Source: Lachnospiraceae bacterium
GTDB taxonomy: Bacteria > Bacillota > Clostridia > Lachnospirales > Lachnospiraceae
DNA: 20,893 bases
Direction of reading: 5' to 3'
Assembly: GCA_015057205.1 (NCBI GenBank)
Contig: SVEW01000022.1
Location: 1-20,893, forward strand
Below the pieces are notes generated by a model, which saw only the letters and a program-made list of their open reading frames with translations, did not search any database and was not told the DNA's origin. Position numbers and translations under genes: made by a program. Positions 1-7,757 of the stretch are shown in pieces (within the stretch, counting starts at the first letter, position 1; every line of letters starts with the position of its first letter).

Positions 1-2
1 GC

Positions 3-935
3 GCATTGCTACTGACCGGGTGCAGCGTCAACAATCCGAAGGAGGAAGACGAATTATCTTACCGCAAGGTGGGCATACAATATATGAACAAGGGCAATTA
101 CGAAAGTGCGGCGAAAGCATTTCAGAAGGCCTTAGATTGTGCCAACGGGCGTATAAGCGATGTTGAGAAGGACATATGCTTTTATAAGGCGCAGGCGTTC
201 ACTAAGATTGGCGATTATAAGGCTGCTGAAGAAGTGTATAATGCGCTTTTGGACTTGGAATCCGGGGATGCGAAGGCCTATTTGCAGAGGGGCAACCTGT
301 ATTTGGTTCGCGGAATGTTTAAGAAAGCATCGGACGATTACAAAGAGGCTATCTCCTGTGATGGAGAAAATTATAATTTATATATGGCCATGTATCGAAA
401 CTGGATTGCTGCCGGTGGAACGAAAACCGTGGCGGAAGGATATTTGGAGCGAGCGTTGATGCTGAAGGAAGACAGTGGCGAAGATTCCTTGAATAAAGGA
501 AAAATTTACTACTTAATGCAGGATTATGAGAAAGCAAAGATGTGCTTGTCGAAAGCAGAGAACGAAGGAAGCGAAGAAGCACAACTTTATATGGCACGGG
601 TTTATGAGGCAAATGGTGAGAAATCTCAGGCCTACGGGATCTACGAAAGTTATGACAAGAGCCATAAGAAAGATGGCTTTGCAAAGATGCGTCTGATTCA
701 GCTGATTCTAAATCAGGAGGAATACGAGAAAGCATTGCCTTATATTCAGGAGGCTAAACAACTTGTAAAAGATGAGGATGAGAAAACGCTTTTGGCATGG
801 GAAATAGTAGCCCTTGAGAAGCTTGGAAAGAAAAAAGAAGCAAAGGAGGCACTAAGGGCTTACACCGCCCGTTATCCGGAGGATCAGAAAGCCAAGCGTG
901 AGTTGACCTTTTTGAATTATACAATGGAAGAATGA
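3..935 (+). CDS. TPR-repeat lipoprotein, 5' end cut off by the window edge
   Basis: The reading frame is open to the left edge, so the true start and most of the signal peptide lie outside the window. The first visible residues (ALLLTGCS) form a lipobox with Cys at about residue 6 of the visible part. This indicates export and lipid anchoring on the outer face of the membrane. The rest, about 300 residues, is a run of helix-turn-helix units of tetratricopeptide type, for example GNYESAAKAFQKAL, GDYKAAEEVYNALL, GMFKKASDDYKEAI and EEYEKALPYIQEA. Such repeats are protein-protein scaffolds, and no enzymatic motif is seen. The stop TGA (933-935) overlaps an ATG of the hflX frame, so the two genes are probably co-transcribed. 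The specific partner is unknown. Confidence is high for TPR lipoprotein and low for any finer role. Confidence 0.88.
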   Translation, partial: ALLLTGCSVNNPKEEDELSYRKVGIQYMNKGNYESAAKAFQKALDCANGRISDVEKDICFYKAQAFTKIGDYKAAEEVYNALLDLESGDAKAYLQRGNLYLVRGMFKKASDDYKEAISCDGENYNLYMAMYRNWIAAGGTKTVAEGYLERALMLKEDSGEDSLNKGKIYYLMQDYEKAKMCLSKAENEGSEEAQLYMARVYEANGEKSQAYGIYESYDKSHKKDGFAKMRLIQLILNQEEYEKALPYIQEAKQLVKDEDEKTLLAWEIVALEKLGKKKEAKEALRAYTARYPEDQKAKRELTFLNYTMEE

Positions 936-943
936 GGTATTAT

Positions 944-2185
944 ATGCAGACATTTTACGAAAATACAGAAATGACGGAGCGCGTGATTCTTGTAGGAATC
1001 TGCCTGCGGGAAGGTGATGATACACAAGATTCCATGGCGGAACTGGAAGAGTTGTGTAATACGGCAGGAGCCGTTACCGTTGGAAAAATTGTTCAGAATC
1101 GTGAGCAGGTACATCCGGGGCATTATGTGGGAACCGGTAAACTGGAAGAAATACGCCTAATGCTTTCGGCACTGGAAGCTACAGGTATTGTGTGTGACGA
1201 TGAATTGAGTCCGGCACAGATTAAGAATTTGGAGAATGAGCTTCATTGCAAAGTGATGGACAGAACCTTGATTATACTGGATATTTTTGCGCAAAGAGCC
1301 ACCACCAGCGAGGGTAAAATTCAGGTAGAACTGGCGCAACTTCGTTACCGAGCCACCAGATTGGTAGGTTACGGTCGTTCCATGTCAAGACAGGGTGGAC
1401 AGATTGGAAACCGTGGTCCGGGTGAGAAGAAGTTGGAGGTTGACCGACGACTGATTAAAACAAGAATTTCCCAGTTGAAGGCAGAGCTGGCAGAAGTACA
1501 GCGACATCGGGAAGTGACACGTTTGAGCCGGGAAAAGAGCAGCACGAAGGTTGCGGCAATTGTTGGATATACCAATGCCGGTAAGTCTACGCTTTTGAAT
1601 CATCTGACGGATGCAGCGGTTTTGGAAGAAGATAAATTGTTCGCTACCCTGGATCCCACTACAAGAAACCTTAAATTAGACTCCGGACAGGAAATTCTTC
1701 TTACAGATACCGTAGGATTCGTACGTAAGTTACCACATCATCTGGTAGAAGCCTTTAAGAGTACCCTGGAAGAAGCAAAATATGCGGATTATATTATTCA
1801 TGTGGTGGATGCATCCAATCCACAGCGTGACAAACAGATGCATATCGTGTACGAAACCTTAAGACAGCTTGGCGTTTCCGGAAAAAAGATTCTTACCCTG
1901 TTTAATAAACAAGATATTGTGGCGGACAAGGACGTGTTGAAGGACTTACAGGCGGATAAAACCCTCTATATTTCTGCTAAAAAGGATGAGGGATTAGACG
2001 AGGTGAAAGTAGTCCTGGAAGAATTCTTGCGCGAAGATAAGACCTTATTAGAGAAAGTTTTCCGCTATGAGGACGCTTCTAAGATACAGAGTATTCGAAA
2101 ATATGGAGAACTTCTGGAAGAAGAATACCGCCAGGATGGCATTTATGTGAAGGCGTATGTGCCAAAGGAGATGTACAATATATAG
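944..2185 (+). CDS. hflX: GTPase HflX
   Basis: HflX is a GTPase that binds the 50S subunit and, in studied bacteria, splits stalled or hibernating ribosomes under stress. The protein is about 413 residues, near the usual 410-430. The N-terminal HflX domain includes the PGHYVGTGKLEEI segment, followed by the Gly/Arg-rich linker (RGPGEKKLEVDRR). The G domain shows all motifs: G1 GYTNAGKST (about residues 208-216), the G2-region threonines (LDPTTRN), G3 DTVGFV, G4 NKQD and G5 SAKK. An upstream in-frame ATG at 932 overlaps the TPR gene's stop, but it has no well-spaced ribosome binding site. GAGG at 934-937 lies 6 bases before ATG 944, so 944 is preferred (932 would add MRYY). No terminator is visible after the stop. 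The last bases of the gene overlap an NrdR-like box. Confidence 0.93.
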   Translation: MQTFYENTEMTERVILVGICLREGDDTQDSMAELEELCNTAGAVTVGKIVQNREQVHPGHYVGTGKLEEIRLMLSALEATGIVCDDELSPAQIKNLENELHCKVMDRTLIILDIFAQRATTSEGKIQVELAQLRYRATRLVGYGRSMSRQGGQIGNRGPGEKKLEVDRRLIKTRISQLKAELAEVQRHREVTRLSREKSSTKVAAIVGYTNAGKSTLLNHLTDAAVLEEDKLFATLDPTTRNLKLDSGQEILLTDTVGFVRKLPHHLVEAFKSTLEEAKYADYIIHVVDASNPQRDKQMHIVYETLRQLGVSGKKILTLFNKQDIVADKDVLKDLQADKTLYISAKKDEGLDEVKVVLEEFLREDKTLLEKVFRYEDASKIQSIRKYGELLEEEYRQDGIYVKAYVPKEMYNI

Positions 2186-2188
2186 TTG
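2173..2188 (+). promoter_or_regulatory. Candidate NrdR box 1 upstream of nrdD
   Basis: The core CAATATATAGT (2176-2186) fits all 11 core positions of the remembered NrdR consensus acaCwAtATaTwGtgt, and 12 of 16 positions match overall. It overlaps the hflX stop codon. A second, slightly weaker copy lies exactly 32 bp downstream, about three helical turns. Paired spacing of this kind is typical of sites bound by the ribonucleotide reductase repressor NrdR. The sequence is AT-rich, so the pairing, spacing and position before an nrd gene carry the argument rather than the match alone. Confidence 0.62.
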
Positions 2189-2204
2189 GATAAAAAGTGA
2201 AAAA

Positions 2205-2220
2205 TATCTATATATGGTAT
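2205..2220 (+). promoter_or_regulatory. Candidate NrdR box 2 upstream of nrdD
   Basis: The core CTATATATGGT (2208-2218) matches 10 of the 11 core positions of the NrdR consensus. It is in register with box 1, 32 bp from core to core, and ends 6 bases before the -35 hexamer of the nrdD promoter. A repressor bound across both boxes would sit on the same helix face next to RNA polymerase. This is inference; no nrdR gene is in the window. Confidence 0.55.
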
Positions 2221-2226
2221 TTTGTC

Positions 2227-2255
2227 TTGACGAACCTACTAGCTTTTGTTACAAT
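2227..2255 (+). promoter_or_regulatory. nrdD promoter, sigma-A type
   Basis: A -35 TTGACG (2227-2232) and a -10 TACAAT (2250-2255) are separated by 17 bases, and a TGn extension (2247-2249) precedes the -10. Expected transcription start is near 2262, which leaves a leader of about 58 bases before the nrdD ATG. Both hexamers differ from consensus by one base and the spacing is ideal. Confidence 0.82.
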
Positions 2256-2319
2256 ATCTTTGTGAGGCCGACACAAGAGGATTTATAATAAGAGTTAGAA
2301 TAGGACGGAGTGTAATAGA

Positions 2320-4695
2320 ATGTTTGAAGTAGTAAAGAGAGATGGTCAGGTAGCGGATTTTACCGTTAGGAAGATTAGCGATGCCATAGCTAAGGCATTT
2401 GCTGCCACCGGCAAAGAGTATAATGATGAAATAATTGACTTGCTGGTGCTTCGCGTGACTGCTCATTTTCAGCCAAAACTTGAGAATGGCAAAGTGCACG
2501 TAGAAGATGTACAGGACAGTGTAGAAGCTGTATTGGAACAGGCGGGATACACTGATGTTGCGAAAGCGTATATTCTTTATCGTAAACAGCGCGAGAAGAT
2601 GCGTAACATGAAATCTACCATTTTGGACTACAAAGAGATCGTGAACAGCTATGTGAAGGTAGAAGACTGGAGAGTGAAAGAGAATTCTACCGTAACCTAT
2701 TCCGTAGGCGGACTGATTCTTAGTAACTCCGGTGCGGTAACTGCAAATTACTGGTTGTCCGAGATTTATGATCAGGAGATTGCAGACGCACACCGTAATG
2801 CGGATATCCATTTGCATGATTTGTCCATGCTTACCGGATATTGTGCAGGTTGGTCATTGAAACAGTTAATACAGGAAGGGCTTGGCGGCATACCAGGGAA
2901 GATTACATCTTCGCCGGCAAAGCACTTATCCGTTTTGTGTAACCAGATGGTTAACTTTTTAGGCATTATGCAGAATGAATGGGCAGGAGCGCAGGCATTT
3001 TCCTCCTTCGATACCTATCTTGCCCCATTTATTAAAGTTGATAATTTATCTTATTATGAAGTAAAGAAATGTATTGAATCGTTTGTATACGGTGTGAATA
3101 CACCAAGTAGATGGGGAACACAGGCTCCATTTTCCAATATTACCTTGGATTGGACGGTTCCGTCGGATTTAGCGGAGTTACCGGCCATTGTTGGTGGTAA
3201 GGAGATGGACTTTAAGTATAAAGATTGTAAGAAAGAAATGGATATGGTAAACAAAGCCTTCCTTGAAATTATGATTGAAGGCGACGCTAACGGAAGAGGA
3301 TTCCAATATCCAATCCCGACCTACTCCATAACCAGTGATTTTGACTGGTCTGATAATGAGAATAATCGTTTGTTGTTTGAAATGACGGCGAAATATGGTA
3401 CTCCATATTTTTCTAATTATATCAACAGCGATATGGAACCAAGCGACGTGCGCTCCATGTGTTGCCGTTTGCGTTTGGATTTACGTGAATTAAGAAAGAA
3501 ATCCGGTGGTTTCTTCGGTTCCGGAGAGAGTACCGGTTCGGTCGGTGTAGTTACCATCAACCTTCCAAGAATTGCTTATCTTGCCAAGGATGAGACGGAT
3601 TTCTACAACCGGTTAGATCATTTGATGGATGTATCGGCACGTTCTTTGAAGATTAAGCGTGGCGTTATTACCAAGTTGTTGGATGAGGGATTGTATCCGT
3701 ATACCAGACGCTATCTGGGAACCTTTAACAATCATTTTTCCACCATTGGACTCATTGGTATGAATGAAGTTGGTTTGAATGCCAACTGGTTGAAGAAAGA
3801 TTTGACGCATAAGGAGACACAGCAGTTTGCACAGGATGTTCTGAACCATATGCGTGAGCGTCTCTCTGATTATCAGGAACTTTATGGTGATTTGTACAAT
3901 CTGGAGGCAACTCCGGCTGAGTCCACAACCTATCGTCTGGCGAAACACGATAAAGAGCGTTTCCCGGATATTATTACAGCAGGTAAAGAGGGGGATACCC
4001 CATTTTATACAAATAGTTCTCACCTTCCGGTGGAATATACCGAGGATATTTTTGATGCATTGGATATTCAGGATGAATTACAAACACTTTATACATCCGG
4101 TACAGTATTCCACGCATTCTTAGGTGAGAAGTTACCGGATTGGAAAGCGGCAGCCAGCCTTGTAAGAAAGATTGCTGAGAATTACAAGTTGCCGTATTAT
4201 ACCTTGTCACCGACTTACTCTATCTGTAAGGAGCATGGCTATCTGGCGGGTGAGCATTTTGAGTGTCCGCATTGTGGTGCCAAGGCGGAGGTATATAGTC
4301 GTATTACCGGTTACTATCGTCCGGTTCAGAACTGGAATGATGGAAAGGCACAGGAATATAAGAACCGTAAGTTATATCGTGTTCTGGATTTCAGGGATCA
4401 CAAGATTACGCCTAAGTGTGTTACCATTTCCAATGAGGAGGTAACGATTAAAGAGCAAGACAGTATTAAGTATCTTTTCACGACGAAGACGTGTCCGAAT
4501 TGTGCCATTGCCAAGGAAACACTGAAGAATGAGAGTTATATTCTCATTGATGCACAGGAAAATGTGGAATTGGCAAGAAAATATGGTGTCATGCAGGCAC
4601 CGACGCTGGTTGTGGTGAATGACCAGCAGGCAACGAAATATGTAAATGCTTCTAATATTGCAAAATACGTAGAAGAAAAGACAGTGAGAATGTAA
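2320..4695 (+). CDS. nrdD: Anaerobic ribonucleoside-triphosphate reductase NrdD with C-terminal redoxin-like domain
   Basis: Class III ribonucleotide reductase converts NTPs to dNTPs through a glycyl radical in anaerobic cytoplasm. The protein has 791 residues. Residues 1 to about 95 are an ATP-cone allosteric domain (VVKRDGQVADFTVRKISDAI). The catalytic barrel includes SDVRSMCCRLRLDLRE, where the thiyl cysteine probably lies, and GSGESTGSVGVVTINLPRIA. A zinc-type site (Cys636, His639, Cys649, Cys652) is followed by the radical motif RITGYYRPVQNWNDGK, with the glycyl radical at Gly664. Most family members end shortly after this point. Here about 110 more residues follow, including FTTKTCPNC (Cys725, Cys728) and QAPTLVVV (likely cis-Pro761), a thioredoxin/glutaredoxin-like fold. 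GGAG (2307-2310) precedes the ATG by 9 bases. NrdR-like boxes and a promoter lie upstream and a terminator directly downstream. No activating enzyme gene nrdG is present in the window. Confidence 0.96.
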   Translation: MFEVVKRDGQVADFTVRKISDAIAKAFAATGKEYNDEIIDLLVLRVTAHFQPKLENGKVHVEDVQDSVEAVLEQAGYTDVAKAYILYRKQREKMRNMKSTILDYKEIVNSYVKVEDWRVKENSTVTYSVGGLILSNSGAVTANYWLSEIYDQEIADAHRNADIHLHDLSMLTGYCAGWSLKQLIQEGLGGIPGKITSSPAKHLSVLCNQMVNFLGIMQNEWAGAQAFSSFDTYLAPFIKVDNLSYYEVKKCIESFVYGVNTPSRWGTQAPFSNITLDWTVPSDLAELPAIVGGKEMDFKYKDCKKEMDMVNKAFLEIMIEGDANGRGFQYPIPTYSITSDFDWSDNENNRLLFEMTAKYGTPYFSNYINSDMEPSDVRSMCCRLRLDLRELRKKSGGFFGSGESTGSVGVVTINLPRIAYLAKDETDFYNRLDHLMDVSARSLKIKRGVITKLLDEGLYPYTRRYLGTFNNHFSTIGLIGMNEVGLNANWLKKDLTHKETQQFAQDVLNHMRERLSDYQELYGDLYNLEATPAESTTYRLAKHDKERFPDIITAGKEGDTPFYTNSSHLPVEYTEDIFDALDIQDELQTLYTSGTVFHAFLGEKLPDWKAAASLVRKIAENYKLPYYTLSPTYSICKEHGYLAGEHFECPHCGAKAEVYSRITGYYRPVQNWNDGKAQEYKNRKLYRVLDFRDHKITPKCVTISNEEVTIKEQDSIKYLFTTKTCPNCAIAKETLKNESYILIDAQENVELARKYGVMQAPTLVVVNDQQATKYVNASNIAKYVEEKTVRM

Positions 4696-4700
4696 GATAC

Positions 4701-4729
4701 GGGGCTGCGCTTAAGGCGTAGCCCCTTTT
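4701..4729 (+). terminator. Rho-independent terminator after nrdD
   Basis: A 10-bp stem GGGGCTGCGC (4701-4710) pairs with GCGTAGCCCC (4716-4725), with one G-U pair, around a 5-base loop. TTTT (4726-4729) follows. The nrdD stop is 5 bases upstream. The next base begins the pyrC ribosome binding site (GGAGGG, 4730-4735), so no promoter for pyrC fits between terminator and gene. Confidence 0.9.
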
Positions 4730-4744
4730 GGAGGGTAAAGAGAA

Positions 4745-6025
4745 ATGCGCATACGAATTACAAATGGAAGAATCCTGGACGCTTCCTGCGGACGGGACGA
4801 AATCGGGGATTTATGGATTGAAGATGGACGAATTGTAAAAGCACCTTCGTCGGAGCAAGCGGCAGATAAGGAAATTGATGCAACAGGCTGTTTTGTTATG
4901 CCGGGGCTGGTGGACTTGCATGTACATTTAAGAGATCCGGGGCTGACGTATAAGGAAACGGTGGAAACCGGATGTGCCGCAGCTGCAAAGGGTGGATATA
5001 CCACAATTTTTGCAATGCCAAATACGAAACCGGTAGCTGATGCAGGGGAAATTATCCGCTACGTTGAAGAAAAAGGAAAAAAGGCGGGGATTCACGTGCA
5101 TCAGGTTGGCGCAATCACCAAAGGGATGCAGGGAAAAGAGCTGGCCGATTTAAAAGGATTGAAAGAAGCCGGTTGCATTGCTTTTAGCGAGGACGGCAAA
5201 TCAGTAATGGATTCCGGAGTGTATCGGGAAGCTATGCGGCAGGCGAAAGAACTGGATGTGGCGATTTTTGCACATTGTGAGGATATCAACCTGGTACAGG
5301 GAGGCGTCATGAATCTGGACGAGAAAGCCGCTGATTTAGGGTTGCCCGGAATTAGCAATGCAGTGGAAGATATTATTGTTTCAAGAGATATTTTTCTTGC
5401 AAAAGAGACGGGGGCAAGGTTGCATCTTTGCCACTGTTCGACGGAAGATAGTGTGCGCATGTTACGGCTGGCAAAAGAAGAGGGACTGCCGGTTTCAGGT
5501 GAAGCCTGCCCTCACCATTTTTGCCTGACCAGTGGAGATATTCCGGCGGATGATGGAAACTATAAAATGAATCCACCTTTGCGTGGAAGCATGGATCGAA
5601 AAGCAATTGTGGAAGGACTGAGGGAAGGTGTATTGAATGCCATTTCCACTGACCATGCACCCCATAGTGAAGAAGAGAAGAATTGCAGTATGAAAAAAGC
5701 GGCATTTGGTATTGTTGGATTGGAGACAGTTGTTCCGTTAACAATCACTAAGTTGCTAAGAGAGGAAAAGTTTCCTGCATTACGCATAGCAGAACTTTTA
5801 AGTACAGGACCGGCAAGGATTGCAGGTATTTTGGGTAAAGAGGGAGCCGGAACCTTGGAAGAGGGCGCCAGGGCCGACGTGACCGTGATCAATCCGGAGG
5901 CAGAGATTGTGGTAAAAGCAGATGCGTTTGCTTCAAAGGGACGCAATACTCCGTTTGATGGATGGAAACTATTTGGAGAAGTGAAATACACCATTTGCAA
6001 TGGAAACATTGTAAGCGGTGAGTAA
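4745..6025 (+). CDS. pyrC: Dihydroorotase, class I
   Basis: Dihydroorotase closes N-carbamoyl-aspartate to dihydroorotate, step three of UMP synthesis, in the cytoplasm. The length of 426 residues matches the Gram-positive class I enzyme (about 428). The zinc ligands and active-site motifs are present: DLHVHLRDPG near residue 58, FSEDG (the second acidic residue is the usual Asp ligand), IFAHCED, LHLCHCSTEDS, CPHHF and STDHAPH. The substrate-type NPPLRG motif is also visible. GGAGGG ends 9 bases before the ATG. This is the first gene of the pyr cluster, and pyrF follows after 24 bases. Its promoter is not evident: a terminator abuts the ribosome binding site, so transcription must come from within nrdD or by read-through. 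Confidence 0.96.
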   Translation: MRIRITNGRILDASCGRDEIGDLWIEDGRIVKAPSSEQAADKEIDATGCFVMPGLVDLHVHLRDPGLTYKETVETGCAAAAKGGYTTIFAMPNTKPVADAGEIIRYVEEKGKKAGIHVHQVGAITKGMQGKELADLKGLKEAGCIAFSEDGKSVMDSGVYREAMRQAKELDVAIFAHCEDINLVQGGVMNLDEKAADLGLPGISNAVEDIIVSRDIFLAKETGARLHLCHCSTEDSVRMLRLAKEEGLPVSGEACPHHFCLTSGDIPADDGNYKMNPPLRGSMDRKAIVEGLREGVLNAISTDHAPHSEEEKNCSMKKAAFGIVGLETVVPLTITKLLREEKFPALRIAELLSTGPARIAGILGKEGAGTLEEGARADVTVINPEAEIVVKADAFASKGRNTPFDGWKLFGEVKYTICNGNIVSGE

Positions 6026-6049
6026 AATAAAGAAAAGTGAGAAAAAACT

Positions 6050-6976
6050 ATGATTAACAAATTAACAGCAAAAATTAAGAAAACAGAAGCACCGATTGTT
6101 GTGGGATTGGACCCAATGTTATCCTATATTCCGGAACCGGTGAAACAAAAAGCATTCGCTGAATTTGGCGAAACATTAGAAGGCGCAGGGGAAGCCATTT
6201 GGCAGTTTAACAAAGCCATTGTAGATGCAACCTGCGACCTGATTCCGGCAGTGAAGCCTCAGATTGCCATGTATGAGCAATTTGGTATACCGGGATTGAT
6301 TGCATATAAGAAGACCATTGACTATTGCCATGAGAAGGATTTGGTGGTTATTGCGGACGTTAAGCGAGGAGATATAGGTTCTACCTCCGGCGCCTATGCT
6401 ACCGCTCATCTTGGAAATGTGGCAGTGGGAAGCAAGCAGTATGCGGCGTTTGATGCTGATTTTGCAACGGTTAATCCATACCTTGGAACGGATGGAATTA
6501 AGCCATTTGTGGATGTGTGCAAAGAGGAAAAAAAGGGTATTTTTATCCTTGTTAAGACTTCGAATCCGTCTAGTGGAGAATTTCAGGACCGTTTGATTGA
6601 CGGCAAACCATTATACGAACAGGTGGCTGAGAAGGTTGCGGCCTGGGGTGAGGATGCCATGGGAGACGCATATAGTTATGTAGGCGCCGTGGTTGGTGCA
6701 ACTTACCCGGAGATGGGAAAAGCACTTCGTAAGGTTATGCCAAAAAGTTACATTTTGGTTCCGGGATATGGCGCGCAGGGTGGAAAAGGTGCTGATTTGG
6801 TACACTTTTTCAACAAAGACGGATTAGGAGCAATTGTAAATTCCTCACGTGGAATTATTGCGGCATACAAGCAGGAGGCATACCAGTCTTACGGAGAAGC
6901 GAATTTCGCAGACGCTTCCAGGGCAGCTGTACTTGCTATGAAAGAAGATATTGCGAAGGCATTAAAGCAGTTGTAA
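6050..6976 (+). CDS. pyrF: Orotidine 5'-phosphate decarboxylase, long (type 2) family
   Basis: The enzyme decarboxylates OMP to UMP, the last step of de novo UMP synthesis. The catalytic motif VVIADVKRGDIGST (Asp-x-Lys...Asp) is present, together with a C-terminal phosphate-binding stretch (VNSSRGIIAAY). At 308 residues it belongs to the longer type 2 group rather than the roughly 230-residue E. coli/B. subtilis form. The ribosome binding site is weak (AGTGAG region), but the 24-base gap after pyrC suggests translation by re-initiation in one transcript. Gene order pyrC-pyrF-pyrK-pyrD is known from many Clostridia. Confidence 0.95.
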   Translation: MINKLTAKIKKTEAPIVVGLDPMLSYIPEPVKQKAFAEFGETLEGAGEAIWQFNKAIVDATCDLIPAVKPQIAMYEQFGIPGLIAYKKTIDYCHEKDLVVIADVKRGDIGSTSGAYATAHLGNVAVGSKQYAAFDADFATVNPYLGTDGIKPFVDVCKEEKKGIFILVKTSNPSSGEFQDRLIDGKPLYEQVAEKVAAWGEDAMGDAYSYVGAVVGATYPEMGKALRKVMPKSYILVPGYGAQGGKGADLVHFFNKDGLGAIVNSSRGIIAAYKQEAYQSYGEANFADASRAAVLAMKEDIAKALKQL

Positions 6977-6995
6977 GATAGAAGGGAGAAGGAAT

Positions 6996-7757
6996 ATGTC
7001 TGAGAAAGTGAAAATGAAGGCCACTATTCTATCACAGGAGAAGCTTGCCGAGGGTGTGTACAGCATGTGGATACAAGCGGAGGAAGTTGCAAAGGTGGCA
7101 AAGCCGGGGCAGTTTATTGCGGTATACAGTGATGATAAGAGTCGTATGTTGCCGCGCCCGATTAGCCTTTGCGAGATAAAAGAAGACCGGATACGCATCG
7201 TATATCGCGTGGTAGGTTCCGGAACAGAAGAATTTGCAGCGAAAGAAGCCGGCGACAGTATCGAAATAATGGGACCGCTTGGAAATGGTTTTACGAAAGA
7301 AAGCGGTCGTATTGTCGTCATTGGCGGTGGCATCGGCGTACCACCAATGTTAGGATTGGCCCAGAGTTTTGAGACGAAGGTAACGGCGGTGCTTGGATAT
7401 CGGCATGATCAGTTTTTGCGGGAAGCGTTTGAGCAGGTTGCAACGGTCTATGTTGCAACGGAAGATGGCAGCGATGGAACCAAAGGCAATGTGCTTGATG
7501 CTATGCGGGCTGAGCAGATTGAGGCAGATGTCATTTATGCCTGCGGACCAACACCTATGTTACGCGCTATTAAAGCGTATGCAGAGGAAAAACACATCCG
7601 TTGCTATCTTTCTTTGGAGGAGAAAATGGCCTGCGGAATCGGCGCTTGCCTGGCCTGTGTGTGTCAGAGCAAAGAAAAAGATGAACATTCCCAGGTAACA
7701 AACAAACGAATATGCAAAGAAGGTCCGGTATTTTTGGCTGAGGAGGTTACACTATGA
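6996..7757 (+). CDS. pyrK: Dihydroorotate dehydrogenase B electron-transfer subunit
   Basis: PyrK carries FAD and a [2Fe-2S] cluster and passes electrons between NAD and the FMN of PyrD. The 253 residues show the ferredoxin-reductase layout. An FAD-binding beta barrel contains LPRPISLCEI, followed by the Gly-rich NAD site (VIGGGIGVPPMLGLA) and YACGPTPMLRAI. The C-terminal cluster motif is MACGIGACLACVC with a further Cys near ICKEGPVF. The stop TGA overlaps the pyrD start (ATGA, 7754-7757), consistent with 1:1 translation of the two subunits. A GGGAGAAGG-type ribosome binding site precedes ATG 6996. Confidence 0.95.
   Translation: MSEKVKMKATILSQEKLAEGVYSMWIQAEEVAKVAKPGQFIAVYSDDKSRMLPRPISLCEIKEDRIRIVYRVVGSGTEEFAAKEAGDSIEIMGPLGNGFTKESGRIVVIGGGIGVPPMLGLAQSFETKVTAVLGYRHDQFLREAFEQVATVYVATEDGSDGTKGNVLDAMRAEQIEADVIYACGPTPMLRAIKAYAEEKHIRCYLSLEEKMACGIGACLACVCQSKEKDEHSQVTNKRICKEGPVFLAEEVTL

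Noticed and set aside
932..943. ATG at 932 as hflX start, giving a neat ATGA overlap with the TPR gene
   Set aside because: The only purine-rich run before it is one base away, too close to act as a ribosome binding site. ATG 944 has GAGG at 6 bases. The alternative cannot be excluded.
2258..2276. Short inverted repeat TTGTG/CACAA at the expected nrdD transcription start
   Set aside because: Only five base pairs with a seven-base loop and no T-run; too weak to call a terminator or an operator.
2239..2817. Minus-strand open frame of 192 codons across the nrdD promoter and 5' end
   Set aside because: It is opposite the ATP-cone part of nrdD and its promoter, with no motif, no ribosome binding site and no neighbouring minus-strand gene.
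4600..4744. PyrR-type attenuator or uracil-sensing leader before pyrC
   Set aside because: The PyrR-binding loop sequence was not found, and there is no leader between terminator and ribosome binding site that could form antiterminator plus terminator in the usual arrangement.
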